NCBI RefSeq assembly: GCF_014836715.1
Contig: NZ_JACSQI010000012.1
Location: 1 to 64,000, forward strand
Reading direction: 5' to 3'
From: Escherichia whittamii
GTDB lineage: Bacteria > Pseudomonadota > Gammaproteobacteria > Enterobacterales > Enterobacteriaceae
DNA length: 64,000 nt
The notes beneath the pieces are model-generated. The model worked only from the letters and a program-made list of their open reading frames with translations, made no database searches and was not told where the DNA came from. Made by a program: the position numbers and the translations under genes. Below, one piece after another: positions 10,751 to 18,872 of this stretch; the stretch's first letter is position 1; every line of letters starts with the position of its first letter.

Positions 10751-11266
10751 ATGCGCTACAGCAAATTGACCATGATTATCCCTTGCGCACTGCTACTCAG
10801 TGCTTGTACCACCGTCACACCAGCCTATAAAGACAACGGCTCCCGCACAGGTTCTTGCGTCCAGGGCGGACCTGACAGCGTGGCCCAGCAGTTTTATGAC
10901 TATCGCATTTCGCACCGCAGTAACGACATTACCGCTCTGCGCCCATATTTAAGTGACAAACTGGCAACTTTGCTGAGTGATGCCAGCCGCGATAACAGCC
11001 ATCGCGAATTATTAAGCAGCGATCCGTTCTCCAGTCGCACCACCTTGCCTGACAGCGCACAAGTTGCCAGCGCCTCGACCATCCCAAATCGCGATGCGCG
11101 CAATATTCCGCTGCGGGTGGATCTGAAACAAGGCGACCAGAGCTGGCAGGATGAAGTGCTGATGATTCAGGAAGGACAGTGTTGGGTGATCGACGATGTG
11201 CGCTATTTAGGTGGCAGCGTTCACGCCAAAGCAGGAACATTACGTCAGTCCGTTGAGAACCGTTAA
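10751..11266 (+). CDS. ybjP: YbjP, putative lipoprotein
   Basis: Predicted lipoprotein of 171 residues; the signal MRYSKLTMIIPCALLLSAC ends in the lipobox LLSAC. The mature part is polar, with a C-terminal fold of the DUF3828 type (VLMIQEGQCWVIDDVRYLG). The ATG at 10751 lies eight bases after AAGGA; the ATG at 10745 is only two bases from it and is rejected. Function not known. Monocistronic, with a hairpin about 25 bp after the stop. Confidence 0.88.
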   Translation: MRYSKLTMIIPCALLLSACTTVTPAYKDNGSRTGSCVQGGPDSVAQQFYDYRISHRSNDITALRPYLSDKLATLLSDASRDNSHRELLSSDPFSSRTTLPDSAQVASASTIPNRDARNIPLRVDLKQGDQSWQDEVLMIQEGQCWVIDDVRYLGGSVHAKAGTLRQSVENR

Positions 11267-11290
11267 TCCCTTGATTAGATTATAACCCCC

Positions 11291-11330
11291 ATAAATTGTC
11301 TGGCATTCTGTGAAGAATGCCGACATTTAT
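11291..11330 (+). terminator. Hairpin after ybjP
   Basis: Core arms GGCATTCT (11302-11309) and AGAATGCC (11314-11321), extended outward by ATAAATTGTC and GACATTTAT with one bulge. No clear T-run. Probable transcript end for ybjP. Confidence 0.45.
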
Positions 11331-11410
11331 GCTCGCCGCCCTTCGCCGCCGTTATTTTGTGCTATGTTTATTGAATAATGCGCTTTGCTTTTAACTTTTA
11401 AAGCAGAAAT

Positions 11411-11428
11411 ATTGCATAATTATTCTGT
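11411..11428 (+). promoter_or_regulatory. ARG box (ArgR operator) upstream of artPIQM
   Basis: The core TGCATAATTATTCT differs from the ArgR consensus TGAATWWWWATTCA at only two positions. It lies 56 bp upstream of the artP ATG. ArgR with arginine is the known repressor of the art genes. Confidence 0.65.
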
Positions 11429-11483
11429 CAAAGGTAGTATCTTCGACTTCAATAGCTATCCGACTGCCAGTATACGAGTGTCA

Positions 11484-12212
11484 ATGAGTATTCAATTAAA
11501 CGGCATTAATTGCTTCTACGGCGCACACCAGGCGCTGTTCGATATCACGCTGGATTGCCCGCAAGGCGAAACGCTGGTGTTACTTGGCCCCAGTGGCGCG
11601 GGGAAAAGCTCGCTGCTGCGTGTACTCAATCTGCTAGAGATGCCGCGCTCCGGTACGCTCAACATTGCAGGCAACCATTTCGATTTCACTAAAACGCCAT
11701 CTGACAAAGCGATCCGCGAGCTGCGTCGTAACGTCGGTATGGTGTTTCAGCAATACAATCTGTGGCCGCATCTCACCGTGCAGCAAAACCTGATTGAAGC
11801 GCCCTGCCGCGTACTCGGCTTGAGTAAAGATCAGGCGCTGGCCCGTGCAGAAAAACTGCTGGAACGTCTGCGTCTCAAACCTTATAGCGATCGTTACCCG
11901 CTGCATCTTTCTGGTGGCCAGCAGCAACGTGTTGCTATCGCCCGCGCGCTGATGATGGAACCGCAGGTACTGCTGTTTGATGAACCGACCGCCGCGCTGG
12001 ATCCGGAAATTACCGCACAAATCGTCAGCATTATTCGTGAGCTGGCGGAAACTAACATTACCCAGGTGATCGTCACCCACGAAGTTGAAGTGGCGCGTAA
12101 AACCGCCAGCCGTGTGGTGTATATGGAAAACGGTCACATCGTAGAACAAGGCGACGCGAGCTGCTTTACCGAGCCGCAGACCGAAGCATTTAAAAACTAT
12201 CTCTCTCACTAA
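11484..12212 (+). CDS. artP: ArtP, arginine ABC transporter ATPase
   Basis: Cytoplasmic ATPase of 242 residues that drives periplasmic-binding-protein-dependent arginine import. Walker A GPSGAGKS near residue 35, Q-loop [12 protein letters not shown], signature LSGGQQQR, Walker [13 protein letters not shown] and switch histidine in VTHEV are all present. The start at 11484 gives [13 protein letters not shown], the family N-terminus; an upstream in-frame ATG at 11385 would read through the ARG box. First gene of artPIQM, with artI 17 bp downstream. Confidence 0.97.
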   Translation: MSIQLNGINCFYGAHQALFDITLDCPQGETLVLLGPSGAGKSSLLRVLNLLEMPRSGTLNIAGNHFDFTKTPSDKAIRELRRNVGMVFQQYNLWPHLTVQQNLIEAPCRVLGLSKDQALARAEKLLERLRLKPYSDRYPLHLSGGQQQRVAIARALMMEPQVLLFDEPTAALDPEITAQIVSIIRELAETNITQVIVTHEVEVARKTASRVVYMENGHIVEQGDASCFTEPQTEAFKNYLSH

Positions 12213-12229
12213 GATTCGGGATAACAACA

Positions 12230-12961
12230 ATGAAAAAAGTTCTGATTGCCGCGTTAATTGCAGGTTTTAGCCTTTCCGCCACAGCCGCCGAAACCATTCG
12301 TTTTGCTACCGAAGCCTCTTATCCTCCGTTTGAATCGATGGATGCGAATAACCAGATCGTCGGTTTTGACGTCGACCTGGCACAGGCACTGTGTAAAGAA
12401 ATTGATGCGACCTGCACTTTCTCTAACCAGGCGTTTGACAGCCTGATCCCAAGCCTGAAATTTCGTCGCGTAGAAGCGGTGATGGCCGGGATGGATATCA
12501 CCCCGGAGCGTGAAAAGCAGGTGCTGTTTACGACGCCGTACTATGACAACTCCGCACTGTTTGTGGGTCAGCAAGGTAAATACACCAGCGTTGATCAGCT
12601 GAAAGGCAAAAAAGTCGGCGTACAGAACGGGACGACGCACCAGAAATTCATTATGGATAAGCACCCGGAAATCACCACCGTGCCGTATGACAGCTACCAG
12701 AACGCAAAACTGGATCTGCAAAACGGTCGTATCGACAGCGTATTCGGTGACACCGCAGTGGTAACTGAATGGCTGAAAGACAACCCGAAACTGGCGGCTG
12801 TGGGCGATAAAGTGACCGACAAAGATTACTTCGGCACTGGCCTCGGCATTGCAGTACGTCAGGGCAACACTGAATTGCAGCAGAAATTCAATGCTGCGCT
12901 GGAAAAAGTGAAGAAAGATGGCACTTACGAAACCATCTACAACAAATGGTTCCAGAAGTAA
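12230..12961 (+). CDS. artI: ArtI, periplasmic binding protein of the arginine ABC transporter
   Basis: Periplasmic solute-binding protein of 243 residues. Sec signal peptide MKKVLIAALIAGFSLSATAA is cleaved after AxA. The mature protein shows the family pattern ASYPPFESMDANNQIVGFDVDLAQAL and GVQNGTTHQKF of polar-amino-acid receptors. It resembles the separate ArtJ closely, and over about 65 bp in the 5' part the two genes are nearly identical. Second gene of the artPIQM operon, six bases before artQ. In K-12 the ligand of ArtI is less certain than that of ArtJ. Confidence 0.95.
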   Translation: MKKVLIAALIAGFSLSATAAETIRFATEASYPPFESMDANNQIVGFDVDLAQALCKEIDATCTFSNQAFDSLIPSLKFRRVEAVMAGMDITPEREKQVLFTTPYYDNSALFVGQQGKYTSVDQLKGKKVGVQNGTTHQKFIMDKHPEITTVPYDSYQNAKLDLQNGRIDSVFGDTAVVTEWLKDNPKLAAVGDKVTDKDYFGTGLGIAVRQGNTELQQKFNAALEKVKKDGTYETIYNKWFQK

Positions 12962-12967
12962 TTCCTG

Positions 12968-13684
12968 ATGAATGAATTTTTCCCTTTAGCAAGCGCCGCC
13001 GGGATGACCGTCGGCCTTGCCGTTTGTGCATTGATTGTCGGACTGGCACTGGCGATGTTCTTTGCGGTGTGGGAGTCGGCAAAATGGCGCCCTGTCGCGT
13101 GGGCAGGTTCAGCGCTGGTGACGGTCCTGCGCGGCCTGCCAGAAATTCTGGTGGTGCTGTTTATCTATTTTGGTTCCTCACAGCTGCTGCTGACGCTTGC
13201 GGATGGCTTCACCATCAATCTTGGGATCGTACAGATCCCGGTGCAGATGGACATCGAGAACTTTGACGTCAGTCCGTTCCTTTGTGGTGTCATCGCTCTA
13301 TCGCTGCTATATGCCGCCTATGCCTCGCAAACGCTGCGTGGTGCATTAAAAGCGGTGCCAGTTGGCCAGTGGGAATCTGGTCAGGCGCTGGGGCTGTCAA
13401 AATCGGCTATCTTCTTTCGTCTGGTGATGCCACAAATGTGGCGTCATGCGTTGCCTGGCCTCGGTAATCAGTGGCTGGTGCTGCTGAAAGATACCGCGCT
13501 GGTCAGTTTAATCAGTGTGAATGACTTAATGTTGCAAACCAAAAGCATCGCCACTCGTACCCAGGAGCCATTTACCTGGTACATTGTGGCGGCGGCGATT
13601 TACCTGGTGATTACTCTGTTGAGTCAGTACATTCTCAAACGCATTGACCTGCGCGCGACACGTTTTGAGCGGAGGCCTGGCTGA
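12968..13684 (+). CDS. artQ: ArtQ, arginine ABC transporter permease
   Basis: Inner-membrane permease of 238 residues of the HisMQ family, with about five membrane helices. The EAA loop that docks on ArtP is [21 protein letters not shown]. It pairs with ArtM to form the transmembrane channel. Stop and artM start overlap by one base (TGATG), implying coupled translation. Confidence 0.96.
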   Translation: MNEFFPLASAAGMTVGLAVCALIVGLALAMFFAVWESAKWRPVAWAGSALVTVLRGLPEILVVLFIYFGSSQLLLTLADGFTINLGIVQIPVQMDIENFDVSPFLCGVIALSLLYAAYASQTLRGALKAVPVGQWESGQALGLSKSAIFFRLVMPQMWRHALPGLGNQWLVLLKDTALVSLISVNDLMLQTKSIATRTQEPFTWYIVAAAIYLVITLLSQYILKRIDLRATRFERRPG

Positions 13685-14352
13685 TGTTTGAGTATTTACC
13701 CGAACTAATGAAAGGGCTGCATACCAGCCTGACGCTAACCGTTGCCTCGCTGATTGTGGCGCTGATTCTGGCGTTGATTTTTACCATCATTCTGACGCTG
13801 AAAACGCCGGTGCTGGTATGGCTGGTGCGTGGCTATATCACGCTGTTTACCGGTACACCGCTGTTGGTGCAGATCTTCCTGATTTACTACGGTCCAGGTC
13901 AGTTCCCGACGTTGCAGGAATATCCGGCGCTATGGCATCTGTTGTCAGAACCGTGGTTATGTGCGCTGATTGCGTTATCGCTGAACAGTGCGGCGTATAC
14001 CACGCAGCTGTTTTACGGTGCCATTCGCGCGATCCCGGAAGGTCAATGGCAATCCTGTAGCGCACTGGGAATGAGCAAAAAAGATACGCTGGCGATCCTG
14101 CTGCCGTATGCCTTTAAACGCTCACTCTCTTCTTATTCCAACGAAGTGGTGCTGGTGTTCAAAAGTACTTCGCTTGCTTACACCATTACGCTGATGGAAG
14201 TGATGGGTTACAGCCAGTTACTGTACGGGCGCACCTACGATGTGATGGTATTTGGCGCAGCGGGGATTATTTACCTGATCGTTAATGGTCTGCTGACGCT
14301 GATGATGCGTCTTATTGAGCGCAAAGCGCTGGCGTTCGAGCGGCGGAATTAA
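13684..14352 (+). CDS. artM: ArtM, arginine ABC transporter permease
   Basis: Second permease of the arginine transporter, 222 residues, HisMQ family. The EAA loop reads AIPEGQWQSCSALGMSKKDTL. The conserved GTPLLVQIFLIYYG precedes it. Last gene of artPIQM; a REP pair follows, then the independent artJ. Confidence 0.96.
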   Translation: MFEYLPELMKGLHTSLTLTVASLIVALILALIFTIILTLKTPVLVWLVRGYITLFTGTPLLVQIFLIYYGPGQFPTLQEYPALWHLLSEPWLCALIALSLNSAAYTTQLFYGAIRAIPEGQWQSCSALGMSKKDTLAILLPYAFKRSLSSYSNEVVLVFKSTSLAYTITLMEVMGYSQLLYGRTYDVMVFGAAGIIYLIVNGLLTLMMRLIERKALAFERRN

Positions 14353-14370
14353 TGTAGCTGCGTACGGTTT

Positions 14371-14460
14371 TGTAGGTCTGATAAGACGCACCAGCGTCGC
14401 ATCAGACACCTGCACGGTGCCAGTGCCGGATGCGGCGTGAACGCCTTATCCGGCCTGCAT
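14371..14460. repeat. REP/BIME element between artM and artJ
   Basis: Two REP-type sequences in opposite orientation: GGTCTGATAAGACGC...GCGTCGCATCAGAC and TGCCGGATGCGGCGTGAACG followed by CCTTATCCGGC. This is the usual bacterial interspersed mosaic element of Escherichia 3' ends. It lies in the artM 3' untranslated region and may protect the artPIQM transcript. Confidence 0.85.
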
Positions 14461-14482
14461 AGTGCATAAGTTTTTATCATCA

Positions 14483-14517
14483 AGACGGATAACCCACTAA
14501 GTTGTCCGTCTTTTTTT
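14483..14517 (+). terminator. Rho-independent terminator before artJ
   Basis: Arms AGACGGATAA (14483-14492) and TTGTCCGTCT (14502-14511) with one G-U pair, followed by seven T. It ends the artPIQM transcript and isolates artJ. Confidence 0.85.
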
Positions 14518-14524
14518 ATGCTTT

Positions 14525-14563
14525 AAAAAATATTTAGTCACATTTATTGCATATAAATTCATT
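14525..14563 (+). promoter_or_regulatory. Tandem ARG boxes upstream of artJ
   Basis: The distal part of the pair, 14546-14563, has the core TGCATATAAATTCA, which matches 13 of 14 consensus positions. A weaker box at 14525-14542 matches 11 of 14 and is spaced by three bases, exactly the ArgR hexamer arrangement. artJ is known to be the most strongly arginine-repressed art gene. Confidence 0.7.
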
Positions 14564-14632
14564 TGATGGCATTGTAACCCCATGCCGCAGACACGGCCAA
14601 TAACCATAAGATTGACAGACGGGAGTTCCATC

Positions 14633-15364
14633 ATGAAAAAGTTAGTTCTTGCCGCTTTACTCGCATCCTGTGCGTTCGGCGCTTCTGCCGCAGAGAAAAT
14701 CAATTTTGGCGTATCAGCGACCTATCCTCCGTTCGAGTCGATGGATGCCAATAACCAGATCGTCGGCTTTGATATCGACCTGGCAAAAGCGTTATGCACA
14801 CAGATGCAGGCAGAATGTACTTTCACCAATCACGCTTTCGACAGCCTGATCCCGTCACTGAAATTCAGGAAATATGACGCCGTTATCTCTGGTATGGATA
14901 TCACGCCAGAGCGTAGCAAGCAGGTATCGTTTACCACGCCCTACTACGAAAACTCAGCTGTCGTCATTGCCAAAAAAGATACCTACAAAACGTTTGCTGA
15001 CCTGAAAGGCAAACGCATTGGGATGGAAAACGGCACTACGCACCAGAAATATATTCAAGATCAGCACCCGGAAGTGAAAACTGTCTCCTATGACAGTTAC
15101 CAAAATGCCTTTATCGATCTGAAAAATGGCCGTATTGATGGCGTATTTGGCGACACGGCGGTGGTTAATGAATGGCTGAAAACCAATCCACAACTGGGCG
15201 TTGCAACTGAGAAAGTGACCGATCCGCAGTACTTCGGCACCGGCCTTGGCATTGCTGTACGTCCAGATAACAAATCCCTGCTGGAAAAACTGAATAACGC
15301 TCTGGCGGCAATTAAAGCCGACGGTACATATCAGAAAATTAGCGACCAGTGGTTCCCGCAGTAA
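14633..15364 (+). CDS. artJ: ArtJ, L-arginine periplasmic binding protein
   Basis: High-affinity periplasmic arginine receptor of 243 residues; delivers arginine to ArtQMP. Signal peptide MKKLVLAALLASCAFGASAA. Residues 30-55 read YPPFESMDANNQIVGFDIDL, nearly the same as ArtI here, whereas the K-12 ArtJ I remember has FESIGANNEIVG at this place. Start at 14633 is preceded by GGGAG; an in-frame ATG at 14582 is rejected because it would precede the signal peptide. Transcribed alone from an ArgR-controlled promoter. Confidence 0.96.
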   Translation: MKKLVLAALLASCAFGASAAEKINFGVSATYPPFESMDANNQIVGFDIDLAKALCTQMQAECTFTNHAFDSLIPSLKFRKYDAVISGMDITPERSKQVSFTTPYYENSAVVIAKKDTYKTFADLKGKRIGMENGTTHQKYIQDQHPEVKTVSYDSYQNAFIDLKNGRIDGVFGDTAVVNEWLKTNPQLGVATEKVTDPQYFGTGLGIAVRPDNKSLLEKLNNALAAIKADGTYQKISDQWFPQ

Positions 15365-15374
15365 ATATTAATAA

Positions 15375-15402
15375 GCCGGAGTGGGCGAACGCCAACTCCG
15401 GC
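15375..15402. terminator. Hairpin between convergent artJ and sulfatase gene
   Basis: Arms GCCGGAGT (15375-15382) and ACTCCGGC (15395-15402). It lies between the artJ stop and the end of the convergent sulfatase gene. On the minus strand it is followed by the T-rich TTATTAATATTT, so it can serve both transcripts. Confidence 0.55.
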
Positions 15403-15414
15403 AAGATCACCTTT

Positions 15415-16896
15415 CTACGCCAGCCCCAAACGCTGGAACTGCTCTGGCGGTGCATCATTGTCTTTCATCAACTGAATCAGCAATTCGATCATCCGGGACT
15501 CGATCGCATCATCATGAATCGGATGTAACTGCTGCGGATCGTCTTGCAAATCAAACAGCAAATGACCAAATTGATTCAGCCCTTTATATTTCTCCTGTGC
15601 CGGAATGCGTAACACCTGTAATCCTTTGGTGAAACGAAGCGGCGGGACCAGCGATAAAGCCCGCATCTCATCCACCGGATAGCGACTGTTCATTTTGGCA
15701 GGCATTAACGTGTAATTAGCAATATCATCCTCACGCCCCGGCAGCGCGGCACGCATATAGACGTAACGCCCATCGGTTACGTTAACATGACCACTGAAGA
15801 CACCAAACATCGCCGCACTACGTACCGGTTCATCATGGCTGACCGTTTTCGCCAGCGGTTGCCCCTGCACATCTGGCGGCACTGGCTGTTGAAAAAAGTC
15901 ATACAACGTTGGCGCCCAGTCAATCATTTGCACCAGCGCTTGTCGCCGCTCGCCTTTTACACCACTGCGCGGATCCCAGATAAACAACGGATTATTGGCA
16001 ACTTCGTTGTAATAAGGCATCTGGTTCTTCGCCCACCAGCCATGCTCACCGAGTAAAAAACCGTGGTCAGTGCCGACAATCAGCATGGTATCTCGCCACA
16101 GATCGTGCTGGTCCATCAGATCGAGAATGCGCCCCAGGTTGCGATCGCACATCGATACCAGCGAGCGATAGCTGCAGCGGATATGCTCCACGGCCTCGTC
16201 ACTCTCCTGCACCCGACCACGCGGCCAGTCATAATGCGGCCCGTCCCAGTTATCTTCATACAAGGAAAGATACTCAACCGTTGTGTGAAACGGCTCGTGT
16301 GGATCAAACGTTTCGACCTGCAATAACCAGTTATCTTGCGCGTGATTTTTGTGGATAAAGGCACAGCCCGCATCAAACACTTTGGTTTGAGGAAAATCCG
16401 CTTCCTGTTGAATATATTCCCGGTTGACCCAGTCATGCCGCCACAGGCCAGAAACGCCGCCGCCGGTCTGTTTTTGTGGCACCTGTAACACCTCGGGAAT
16501 ATGCGGTTCCGCTACACTCGCCTGCCAGTGATCGCCTTCCTGACCACGGATAATTTCCCATGAACAATAGCGATTATGGTAATTTCCGCCCCCATCTTCC
16601 CAATAATGCAAATGATCGCTGATTAAATGGGTATAAATACCTGCTTTTTTGAGTAGCTCCGGCATAGAGTCATCAAAAGGTTCCAACGGCCCCCACTCCC
16701 GGTGCAGGAAGTTACAGCGGCCAGTGTGTAATTCACGTCGGGCAGGCATACACGGCATACTGCCGACGTAACTGTTTTCAAAGGTGGCGGCATGAGCCGC
16801 CAGACGTTGGAAATTAGGCGCTTTGGTTAACGCATCGCCATAAGGTGGCAGATAACGTTTATTCAGACTATCGAACAGCAGAATAATCGCTCTCAT
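15415..16896 (-). CDS. Cytoplasmic type I sulfatase (formylglycine-dependent)
   Basis: Sulfatase-family hydrolase of 493 residues. The maturation motif is C-M-P-A-R with C49, P51 and R53 in GSMPCMPARRELHTG; the cysteine would be converted to formylglycine. Other active-site residues are visible: D9 in LLFDSLNK, H200 in FDPHEP, D277-H278 in VGTDHGFLLGEHG and K290. There is no signal peptide, so it should act in the cytoplasm, on a substrate that has already been imported. It is 11 bp downstream of a PTS EIIB gene on the same strand, which suggests the substrate arrives as a PTS product. No maturase (anSME or FGE) gene lies nearby, but Escherichia chromosomes usually encode AslB/YdeM-type maturases elsewhere. 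Exact substrate unknown; a phosphodiesterase or phosphonate hydrolase of the same fold is a less likely alternative. I do not know this gene from K-12 at this place. Confidence 0.85.
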   Translation of the reverse strand: MRAIILLFDSLNKRYLPPYGDALTKAPNFQRLAAHAATFENSYVGSMPCMPARRELHTGRCNFLHREWGPLEPFDDSMPELLKKAGIYTHLISDHLHYWEDGGGNYHNRYCSWEIIRGQEGDHWQASVAEPHIPEVLQVPQKQTGGGVSGLWRHDWVNREYIQQEADFPQTKVFDAGCAFIHKNHAQDNWLLQVETFDPHEPFHTTVEYLSLYEDNWDGPHYDWPRGRVQESDEAVEHIRCSYRSLVSMCDRNLGRILDLMDQHDLWRDTMLIVGTDHGFLLGEHGWWAKNQMPYYNEVANNPLFIWDPRSGVKGERRQALVQMIDWAPTLYDFFQQPVPPDVQGQPLAKTVSHDEPVRSAAMFGVFSGHVNVTDGRYVYMRAALPGREDDIANYTLMPAKMNSRYPVDEMRALSLVPPLRFTKGLQVLRIPAQEKYKGLNQFGHLLFDLQDDPQQLHPIHDDAIESRMIELLIQLMKDNDAPPEQFQRLGLA

Positions 16897-16907
16897 TACG
16901 CCCTACC

Positions 16908-17228
16908 TTATTGATTAATTAAATGTGGATAATGTTGCTGAACCACTTCGTAAATTTGCTGACCAATAGTTTCACCGTCCATAATATTTTCAATCGGGAT
17001 CAAATATTGACCATGTTTCGGGTCAAGACTAACCACATCGAGTAACTTTTTCGAAATGGCGAAAATATCCGCCCAGTCGGTAAATCCGCCTACTTCGCCT
17101 GCGGCGGTATGTTCCATTTCAACTTTGAAATCATATTTGGTCAGCGCTTTTTTAACTACCGTTTGTAACATAACGCTACTACCGACACCGTAACCACAGA
17201 CAAACAGAATATTAATTGTATCTTTCAT
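16908..17228 (-). CDS. PTS system EIIB component, ascorbate/lactose-type Cys phosphocarrier
   Basis: Phosphotransferase EIIB protein of 106 residues. The phosphorylated cysteine is C11 in LFVCGYGVGSS, the loop typical of ascorbate- and galactitol-type EIIB. It should accept phosphate from an EIIA and pass it to the sugar held by the neighbouring EIIC. It lies 21 bp downstream of EIIC and 11 bp upstream of the sulfatase, so all three genes form one operon. No EIIA gene is in the block; phosphate may come from an EIIA encoded elsewhere such as UlaC. Confidence 0.88.
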   Translation of the reverse strand: MKDTINILFVCGYGVGSSVMLQTVVKKALTKYDFKVEMEHTAAGEVGGFTDWADIFAISKKLLDVVSLDPKHGQYLIPIENIMDGETIGQQIYEVVQQHYPHLINQ

Positions 17229-17249
17229 TTTTAAACCCTTAATATTTAA

Positions 17250-18575
17250 TTAACCCGCGTAAGGACCAAGATGGAATGTTGCAGCAATAAATTTCAGAAC
17301 TTCACAAATAGCAGGCCATACGGTTGCCCAGTCAAATATTCCTGTCCAGCCGACGCCATTTTCAGCAAGTCCGGTTAACGGAATAGCCCACACCGTACCG
17401 AAGGTCTGAATAATACCCAGCAAGAATGTACAGATAATAACGGAACGGTATCCGCCCATTCGGTTCGCTAATACACCAATCGGACCACCTGAGAAAAATA
17501 ACGGTACAAAGCCAGGCAATACCATAATTGGGCTGTGGATCAGTAATAAGATCCCCATCGAGAAAATGGTGCCAAAAGTACAGAAGACGAAGCCTAACGT
17601 CGCCGCGTTTGGTGAAAATGGTAACAGCGCGGCGACATCGACAGCAGGAATAGCGTTAGGAATAAAGCGATCTTGCCAGCCTTTAAACGAACCGTTAATT
17701 TCGCCCACCATCATCCGCACACCTTGTAGAAGGATGACCATGTACATCGAAAACTGTAAACCGAGGTTGATAATATAGATATACCAGGGCTTACCTTTCG
17801 CCATTAACTGAACATTATCGATACCCGTTGAGAGCAAGAAACCACCAACAAACAGCGTCATCACAATGGCGATAGCCGTTACGTTATGGTTAAAAATCGC
17901 CAGCCAACCGGGGAGTTTCAGGTTTTCAGCATCGTGCTTTTCAGGGTCACCAAATTTATGCGCAAATTTGGAGAAAAACCACAATCCCAACATCTGGTTA
18001 TGAGCAATGGTAAAACCAGCATCTTTGGTCACTTTGGCAATGGGCTTAACAATGAGCGTGGTGGAGAAAGCCCAGAATACCCCCGTTAATACTCCGGCAA
18101 TAATGATGGATGTAGTCCAGCTAAAACCCAGCCAAAAGACAATCAACCATAATACCGCCTGAGAATGTGAAACACCGGTATTCCCTGTCAAAAATATCCC
18201 TTTGGCACCAGTATACCGACCAAATAATACCAGCAGCAGGTTGGTAAAAAATGCCAGAACAAATACATAACCTACGTAACCAAAATTATCTCCCAACGCA
18301 ATTTGCGTTGCCGCTTTCATCGCGTAGGAATCCATTAAATACCCGTGAACACCATAGGCTTTACTTACGGCTTCTGCTACCGGTTTAAATGTTGCGGAAA
18401 ACTGGAAACCACCAAATAACACCATCATTAATCCCACCATGGCGCTTACCATGCCGGTAATAATTTTTATTGGCGATTTCTTATCAAGGGCATAACCAAT
18501 ACCCACCAGCAAACCAATTAAAATTGCCGGTTCAGTTAAAAACGTTTGAATAACATCTATGAATTTGGCAAACAT
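17250..18575 (-). CDS. PTS system EIIC component, UlaA/SgaT (ascorbate) family
   Basis: Inner-membrane sugar transporter of 441 residues with about ten hydrophobic segments. It aligns along its length with the ascorbate permease UlaA: shared segments include VGYVFVLAF, KLPGWLAIFNHN, LSTGIDNVQ, ITQ/LLQGVRM, LIPNAIPAVD, FSPNAATLGF and PGFVPLFFSGGPIGVLANRMGG. The ATG at 18575 follows GGAGG on the minus strand with an 11-base spacer; an ATG six codons further upstream (18593) overlaps that ribosome site and is less likely. It is the first gene of the three-gene operon. Substrate is not ascorbate by necessity; coupling to a sulfatase suggests a sulfated or sulfate-ester-derived sugar. Confidence 0.88.
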   Translation of the reverse strand: MFAKFIDVIQTFLTEPAILIGLLVGIGYALDKKSPIKIITGMVSAMVGLMMVLFGGFQFSATFKPVAEAVSKAYGVHGYLMDSYAMKAATQIALGDNFGYVGYVFVLAFFTNLLLVLFGRYTGAKGIFLTGNTGVSHSQAVLWLIVFWLGFSWTTSIIIAGVLTGVFWAFSTTLIVKPIAKVTKDAGFTIAHNQMLGLWFFSKFAHKFGDPEKHDAENLKLPGWLAIFNHNVTAIAIVMTLFVGGFLLSTGIDNVQLMAKGKPWYIYIINLGLQFSMYMVILLQGVRMMVGEINGSFKGWQDRFIPNAIPAVDVAALLPFSPNAATLGFVFCTFGTIFSMGILLLIHSPIMVLPGFVPLFFSGGPIGVLANRMGGYRSVIICTFLLGIIQTFGTVWAIPLTGLAENGVGWTGIFDWATVWPAICEVLKFIAATFHLGPYAG

Positions 18576-18747
18576 CGTCGGAACGCCCTCCATAAGCGTA
18601 CATTTCCGTTGTCAATGCATGAACCTTCTGCTGACGTTAATAAAGTTTCAGGAAATTTTGTGTTTCGCTAAGCGATGCCTCTGCATGTATTCGGTAAACG
18701 CACTGTAGTAATCAAAACAGTTCAATTAAAGATCTTATTTGATTATT

Positions 18748-18763
18748 TGTGATTTGATTTGCA
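18748..18763. promoter_or_regulatory. Possible CRP site upstream of EIIC
   Basis: TGTGA-TTTGAT-TTGCA matches 8 of 10 positions of TGTGA-N6-TCACA. A PTS operon is often CRP-controlled, but the site is about 180 bp from the EIIC start and the second half is weak. Confidence 0.35.
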
Positions 18764-18778
18764 AAAATAGAGCGATAT

Positions 18779-18824
18779 ATAATCGTGATCGATCGGTTAT
18801 TATTAATCGATCGATCACGATTAT
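18779..18824. repeat. Perfect 17-bp-arm inverted repeat upstream of sulfatase-PTS operon
   Basis: Left arm ATAATCGTGATCGATCG (18779-18795) and right arm CGATCGATCACGATTAT (18808-18824) are exact reverse complements around a 12-base AT-rich spacer. Inside each arm GATCGATC is itself palindromic. It lies about 50 bp after the rlmC stop and 200 bp before the EIIC start. It could be the operator of a dimeric regulator, the rlmC terminator, or both; there is only a short T-rich tail on the minus strand. Confidence 0.75.
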
Positions 18825-18872
18825 TATTTTGAGTGAATAGTTGTTGCTGAAAAATTTATTACCGTGATGTGT

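Larger units (their letters stand above)
18576..18872. other. AT-rich regulatory interval of the sulfatase-PTS operon
   Basis: 297 bp between the EIIC start and the rlmC stop, both on the minus strand. It is clearly more AT-rich than its neighbours and has no credible gene. It holds the inverted repeat and the possible CRP site listed separately. The operon promoter must lie here, but no strong -35/-10 pair could be fixed by eye. Confidence 0.6.
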
